Source of the DNA: Cloeon dipterum
Lineage: Eukaryota > Arthropoda > Insecta > Ephemeroptera > Baetidae
Direction of reading: 5' to 3'
Length of the DNA: 64,000 nucleotides
Assembly: GCF_949628265.1 (NCBI RefSeq)
Contig: NC_088787.1
Span: 18,032,501 to 18,096,500 of the forward strand
Position numbers and translations under genes: made by a program. Below, one piece after another: positions 58,357-64,000 of the stretch; the first letter of the stretch is position 1, and every line of letters starts with the position of its first letter. The notes below the pieces were generated by a model. That model saw only the letters and a program-made list of their open reading frames with translations, was not told the origin of the DNA and ran no database searches.

Positions 58357-59434
58357 GTCCCCACATCATGATTGTCATATGACGATAAGAGATGGGTCGT
58401 ATTTGCGCGGCACGAAATGCCGAAATGCGAGTTGTTATTGTGTAACGCTTCATCTGAGCAGAAAAGATTGGGTTCTTCAAACGCACCCACATGTTCCCGA
58501 CGGATTTGAAGTTGCAGCTGCTCTTCCATTTAACCACCCCCTCCCCCCTAAAGGAGCTATATTAAGAAACCCAATATTATGTGAAGAAAAAGGGAACATC
58601 AGAAAAATAGAAAAAATATGAACCGCTTGTTACACGTTCAAAAGGAGCTGCAATATGTTGTTATTCATTTTACATCCGGCTTCGTGAAGTATTGTGCTAT
58701 TTTCAATGGCTACCTGACTGACTGATTTGAGGGAAGCAGCGGTGTTGCACTGTCAGGCCAGGCAATTCCTCCTCTGAATCCTCTGAATGATAACAGCGTG
58801 AATGAAGGATTGCTCTTCAACAACAGGCTCATGTGAATTTCGCGTCCACCCGACACATAAAAAAAATTCAGTTCCGAGAAATAAATGGCTGTTTATTTAA
58901 ATTGTGGGACCAGCGTATAATAATCACGGCGTGCGGTTGTTGCTTTGTTTTGGCAGCTACTTTAATTAGCATTCATGCTCGCCAAGCAATTTACTTTTCT
59001 GATGTAATCCTGCGGGGTTTACACGATTCTGGTTGTTGGTTCACGACAAAATGAGCGAAGAACCAAAAATTTCGCACGCTGCTCACATTTTATTTGCTCA
59101 AGGAAACGTGAATCTGTATCTGTATCGGCTCGTGTTCTCGGATGAAGAGTTCAATGCACATTTTCTTCGCCGACCACTTGTTCTATATAAGAAGCAACAT
59201 CATATCAAGTTCTAATGACCCTCATGATTCAAGAAGTGCATTACAGTACAGGTGTTTGGTTAATTAAGTTTTCGTTTTGAGTTGTGAGAGCTCATTAAAC
59301 TAAATTTAATCCGTAAAAATTAGGATTGTAGATTAACTAACAAAAACTCTTCAAATGCGTTGATTACTTCTGATTATCAAACGGCCTAAATTTTTATTTT
59401 GAAAGAGCCTGATGTAATACAGAACGGGGACGGG

Positions 59435-59590
59435 TTTACCTTTTATTCAAGTTTAGGCACACCCTTTGCAGGCAGGGGTGAGATGCCGAGCTGCCCTCTG
59501 AGCCAAAAAAATCCCCTACACATAAAAATAATACAGGTGGGATACACAGTAAAATTTTATTATAGTTTAGCCACGCCCTACATCGGCACA
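59435..59590. repeat. Diverged direct duplication
   Basis: CTTTTATTCAAGTTTAGGCA (from 59441) and the corresponding TTTTATTATAGTTTAGCCAC (from about 59555) share a roughly 35-bp block running through CACRCCCT and GGCA, about 110 bp apart. Confidence 0.5.
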
Positions 59591-61220
59591 GACATTTGAT
59601 GAGTTTATTTTGACAGACGGTCCTCAGCAGCGATTTTTCGGCATCCTGATGTGGAAAAAATCCCCAGGACTTTTTTCATCTGGGCCCATATAGGAGCTTA
59701 GAATGGGCCCTTCGACCGAGTTTTCAAGTCAAAAACCAAATCCGGCCCTTGGAGGAATTTAAAAAAAAAAATAAAAATAAATAAATAAACCAAAATCGGC
59801 TTATTTGCACAGATTTTGGAGGCGGCGGGGACGGGCGGTGGCGGCACTCGGGTCTACTCAATACGAAATTTTACGGCGAGTCTGATATGATTACGTGTTT
59901 TATCCTACGTCCTATAGGAGCCGAGTTATTAATTTTTAAGTCAAAAAAACGCAACATGTGTGTTGTGACACTCTTTGGCCTGTTACTGACCTTAGAGGCG
60001 CCATGTCCAAGTGCCAGTATCGACAGTCAAGAGCACCGTATAATTTACAGAATTGGCATTTATATTGAAAGCGTAAGACGAGCACTGTTTAACTTTTTAG
60101 GGTTTTCGCGCCCTCAGAGTACGATTTGTCTGTCGAACCAACTGCCGCGTACAACTGGCAGCCAAATGCATCCTCTTCCCCGCGTTATCGTAGAGGCTGC
60201 ATTTGGGCTCTGAAATGGTTTTGCGACCTCTGCCGAGCTGCAAATAGCGTACGCGCCAGCCAGACACAGTAATAAGTAAGCATTTTTTCGAAGTCTCGTA
60301 TGCGTTTTAATAATTAACGTAACGGTAAATATGGCCAATATCGCGATTGAAAGCCTTTTGATAATTGTTAGAGTCACTTACGTTTCAATAAATCCACATC
60401 ATGAATCATTGTTACACAGCTAAACCGCCGTATAAAATTTCTACTTTCCCGTTTGATAAAAACAGAAAATGTAGTCATGGTGGAAATGTTTAGTCATTGG
60501 GACTTTGTTAATATTAATATTTTAACGATTATTTCGGTATGTCGCTCTCGGAGATGTGCAACGTGCACTCGGCCGGTCTTATGGCCGGCTCGCAATCACA
60601 CTACTTTTGGTCTCCGCAGCCGGCCTGCGACGCGCATTCTTGCAGCCAGCCGTGCTATTTTTTGGCCTGAAATACCTGATTGACATTTCAAAATATCAAT
60701 TTGATTTTTATCTTCTTTTTTGTGCAATCTCTGATTTACCCTTCGCGACGCGTAATACTTACAAGCGAAAATGGTTTTATCTTTGTTAATATTCGCCCGT
60801 TAGTCCCATCTTCGACCACAACCCCTTATCGGATATGGCTTTGATTGGACTTTTACTTAGGATAGCCTACACCCTAACAAACTTTTTCAGGGTAACTCCG
60901 AGGCAGGTTTTTATTGCTTTTTCAGTAATTTTGAATGGCGATACTTTGCGACGATTTTTCCCCCTTGCCTAGCTGTCACTTACCTTCCTTTATCACACGA
61001 TCCGGTGACTTTTTTGTGGGGTTTTGCCCGCCACCGTTGCTTATATTTTTGAGTCTTTTGGTAAATTTTGGCATCGATAGAATTCCGCTCGCAATTTATT
61101 GAATTATTTAATCAAGATCCCGCCAAAAGGCACCAAATAAAACGGAACAGAGTTTGAAGTCGCAAAGAACAATAGAAAAAAATAGGAATCAGGCAAAAAG
61201 CAAAATTAAAATATAACACT

Positions 61221-61309
61221 TTGTAACGAGTAGTTGTAATCCCTTAGATAGCGAAACATAACAGTCATACAAGAAATTAAACGATTGATTATACAATTAC
61301 TCGTTACAA
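61221..61309. repeat. Foldback with 10-bp perfect ends
   Basis: TTGTAACGAGTAGTTGTAAT at 61221 and its near inverse ending ATTACTCGTTACAA at 61309. The arms are about 22 nt with a loop of about 45 nt. It could be a very short MITE or a transcribed hairpin. Confidence 0.7.
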
Positions 61310-62508
61310 CCTAAATTTTAAATAAACAAGTGTAAACTCTCACGCCGAGACCTCTCTATCAGCATAAAATAAATGGTATTAGGCACATGCGCGTGCGGTG
61401 CGATTGTCTCGGCGGTCAGGTGCACGAAGGGCCGAAGGTATGAGGGCGCAGCATGCTGGAGGGAACGTGTATACTATGTATTTTCCAACAACCTAAGCTG
61501 TGTTTGTTTGCTTTCTCTTGATTTTTGTCTTAAAAATTAAAATAAAATTGTATATAACAATTTTTTTGTAGACGGCAAAAGTGCGAAAAATTTATATGAT
61601 CTAAAATGGTGATTCTAAAATAAAACATGGACTACTTGCCAATAAAAACTCCGAAAATACATAAATATAATATCAGGAAAATAGTTGCGCAACAAGGTCT
61701 TTGACGGTAGGCAGCAGGTCATGTTGGGTTTAACGGCCCTGAATAAAAAAGCTTTTACTTTTAGCGCTCGTCTTCGTGCCACGAGATGTGAATGTCGCCC
61801 ACAGACTGAGTCCTCTAGGACATGTCGGCATGGCACGCTTTGTCATTTCTTAAAATAGTAGCATAGGTTCATGAGTGTGCAATTCGTGTGTGTACAGAAT
61901 ATGGGAAGATGGCTGGTGCGAAGGGTTTAGAAAACTTTTTCCCAAGTAAAATGCTACATATAGGAAAACAACCGCAAAAAATGCTTTTTAAGTGCTTACG
62001 TGCATCGCTTCATGGCCAAGGAACCTTGCTAATCACGAGATGAAGAATGCTAATGGAAGTGGCGAGCATTGGCTAGTTTCAGGCGTTTTTTTACCCTTTA
62101 AATGAAACACTTTACACCACTTAAAGCTTCAGGAGCGATTCCAATGTAATTCTATTATCGCCACACAGAAAGAACTATAATTGTTTATTTATTTAGGGAT
62201 GCCTGTTATTTTAACTCAAATAGCAGAGACAAACACTAGATTATATCTCCAGTAAAATCCTAATTAAAAAGATAATGCGTTCACAATTGGACAATCGGTT
62301 AATTATCTTTTAAAACCACATGCTCACGGGCGAAAAAAATAAAACTAATAAGGCAATTTAAAAGAGTAAAAAATAGTTCGTCGGTTTATTCATCAGAATT
62401 TAAGTTTTAAATCAAGTGAACTATTTATTGCCCTCAACGAATTATAAAAAAGTGAGCAGCAAATTATTGATGAAATGCGCTTATCGAAATGTGTAACCCA
62501 ACACTCAC

Positions 62509-62550
62509 CGAAACAACGTGTTCATAATGGATGACGTTGTCGGGCAGCAT
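62509..62550 (-). CDS. Candidate exon ending MLPDNVIHYEHVVS (minus strand)
   Basis: An ATG at 62550 opens 14 codons to a strong donor, TCG-GTGAGT. Upstream in frame is a stop after CCC ACC CTC TGT GAG, so it is either a first coding exon or an internal exon using a GAG acceptor. HYEHVV is compatible with the start of secreted metalloprotease propeptides, which is speculative. Confidence 0.25.
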
Positions 62551-64000
62551 CTCACAGAGGGTGGGTCAAAAACATGCCGCAGATTGGAAGTTAACTGGAT
62601 TTCACCCCCCCCCCCCCCCGATGCACCGGCGAGCTACGCTCAAAAACTGAGACTGGAACCAGCCTGTTTTGCAGAAACAGTTCTGTATCACAGACTCACT
62701 TGAGGTTTGACGTCGGCGGTTGCATATTGATAAGCGCTTTTGTAAAGGACATTATAGTAAGAGGGAAAGATATTTAAAAAAAAATGAAAATAAATAAAAT
62801 TATTGAAAAAATTTACAAGTCAAGTCTTACACAATACACAAATAAAAAACGACACACCGCCGCCGTTCATTCTTGTGTCCCTTCCAATTATAATATTTAT
62901 GATTTCTCAGTTGGTAAAATTTGAAAATAAATTTCTCGCCTCACAAAATTTTATGAAGCTATATTAAATTCATCAGAGGGATTCAAAGTCGTTTATTTAA
63001 TTGTTCTATTTCTCCGTCTAAATATACAGTTTCAAAGTGAACGCTTGATTAAAATTTTACCCAGATAATCTGTTTTTGAGTTACAAAATTTGTTGCGCTA
63101 CAAATTTTTTCTTTTGTTGTTTTAGAAACCTGTCAAAGTGCTGGTTTGGAAAAAATGTTGATCACTTTACCCATTTTAGTTTCTTTGACCAAAAAATATC
63201 ATTTTTTAATTTAAAAAAATTGTGTATATCTATTGTTTCACCTGCTCTAGGCGTGCATGCTCAAATGTTTTGAAGGATTGGTGTGTTTAGAAATTAGACG
63301 TGAGCTGCGGTTATGAATAACATATTAGCATATATAAATCCCCAAGCGGCTTTTTACTAAAAAAACATATTTTAATAGTGGTGTAAACGAAACGTAAAAC
63401 AACACCGCTTAATAAACACAATTATTACTCAATGCGCGTAGTTCAGGCTTCAAGTCCATACCCGGTTCAGCCATCGAACGCATGTTACTTTGAATTCCTC
63501 CGGCTGACTTTAACCTTGAACTTATTTTCGCAACTGCCGCATGTAAATGTTTACTCTCTTCATATTTTACAATCCTTGCCTCTCTTTCTCTCTCTTTCTT
63601 GCCAGGTATTATTATTGCAAGTCGATCTCTGCGATCACGACTCAACTATATAAATGCGATGTAAGAGTTCAAGTTTGTTATATCGTGCCTCACCATTGCA
63701 CGCCTTGTTGCACGTGTATGAGTTGAGTGGCTATACAATATTGATTTCTGCCTCCGGAGTGTTATATATGCTGCGCCTAGTTTAGTCACAGAACACATTG
63801 CTACCGGGAGAATTAATTCCTAGAGTCGCGACTCTGGTGAATGTTTTCCGTTTGCGGAAAAAACACTAGTTTTGGTTTTATCAGCATTTTTCGGAATTTT
63901 TACCCCGAAAGAGTAATACATTTTGTGCCAAAATAGTCAGAAATTTTGGAATATTGCGATGAGAGTTAAAATTTTCGGTCTCTTGACAAAACCATTGCAG
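62551..64000. other. Gene-free right flank
   Basis: AT-rich. It contains a C15 homopolymer at 62605-62619 and short A/T runs. Nothing else can be supported. Confidence 0.5.

Larger units (their letters stand above)
58357..62508. other. Gene-free stretch with repeat-like texture
   Basis: Contains a diverged duplication at 59435-59590, A-rich and ATAA-rich sequence near 59760, a GC-rich patch near 60540-60680 and a foldback at 61221-61309. No exon with convincing boundaries. Confidence 0.45.

Noticed and set aside
59887..60213. 108-codon plus-strand ATG frame
   Set aside because: No recognised domain, low-complexity neighbours and repeat-like surroundings.
60114..60240. Minus-strand segment after CTATTTGCAG, open and cysteine-containing
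   Set aside because: A good acceptor, but no donor within the open frame and no recognised family.

Overview
The window is arthropod nuclear DNA, most probably from an insect. The evidence is large AT-rich introns with short GT-AG exons, conserved animal gene families, many CT/GA microsatellites, and LINE and MITE-like repeats. There are no bacterial-style operons. I cannot name the species from the sequence alone.

Layout. (1) From about 0.6 to 23.6 kb, minus strand, lies a neuroligin gene: 11 coding exons spread over 23 kb, with a probable non-coding 5' region extending to about 31 kb. Its cytoplasmic tail may run off the left edge. (2) From 32.1 to 33.5 kb, minus strand, is a complete 8-exon RagA/B GTPase gene of 313 codons. 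(3) From about 34.1 to 35.1 kb, minus strand, is a 5'-truncated non-LTR retrotransposon with its last 248 codons open. (4) From 35.4 to 39.5 kb, minus strand, is a complete 14-exon Gcn5/PCAF histone acetyltransferase gene of 798 codons. (5) From 39.9 to 44.7 kb, plus strand, is a complete 11-exon Hsp110 (Hsc70Cb/HSPA4-type) gene of 803 codons. It is divergent from Gcn5 across a 469-bp shared promoter that carries a perfect three-unit heat-shock element. (6) From about 44.9 to 64 kb, no gene is recognisable. This part holds a second LINE 3' relic, three copies of a dispersed repeat (one containing a 752-bp insertion with terminal inverted repeats), a foldback, and GC-rich promoter-like patches. 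It also has several short splice-bounded open segments on the minus strand that may be exons of an unrecognised long-intron gene.

The genes do not form a pathway cluster: synaptic adhesion, TORC1 amino-acid signalling, SAGA/ATAC acetylation and chaperone nucleotide exchange. The only evident regulatory pairing is the Gcn5-Hsp110 bidirectional promoter. All four gene models were built by hand from splice consensus and reading-frame continuity. Every exon junction keeps phase, and two introns need GC rather than GT donors.
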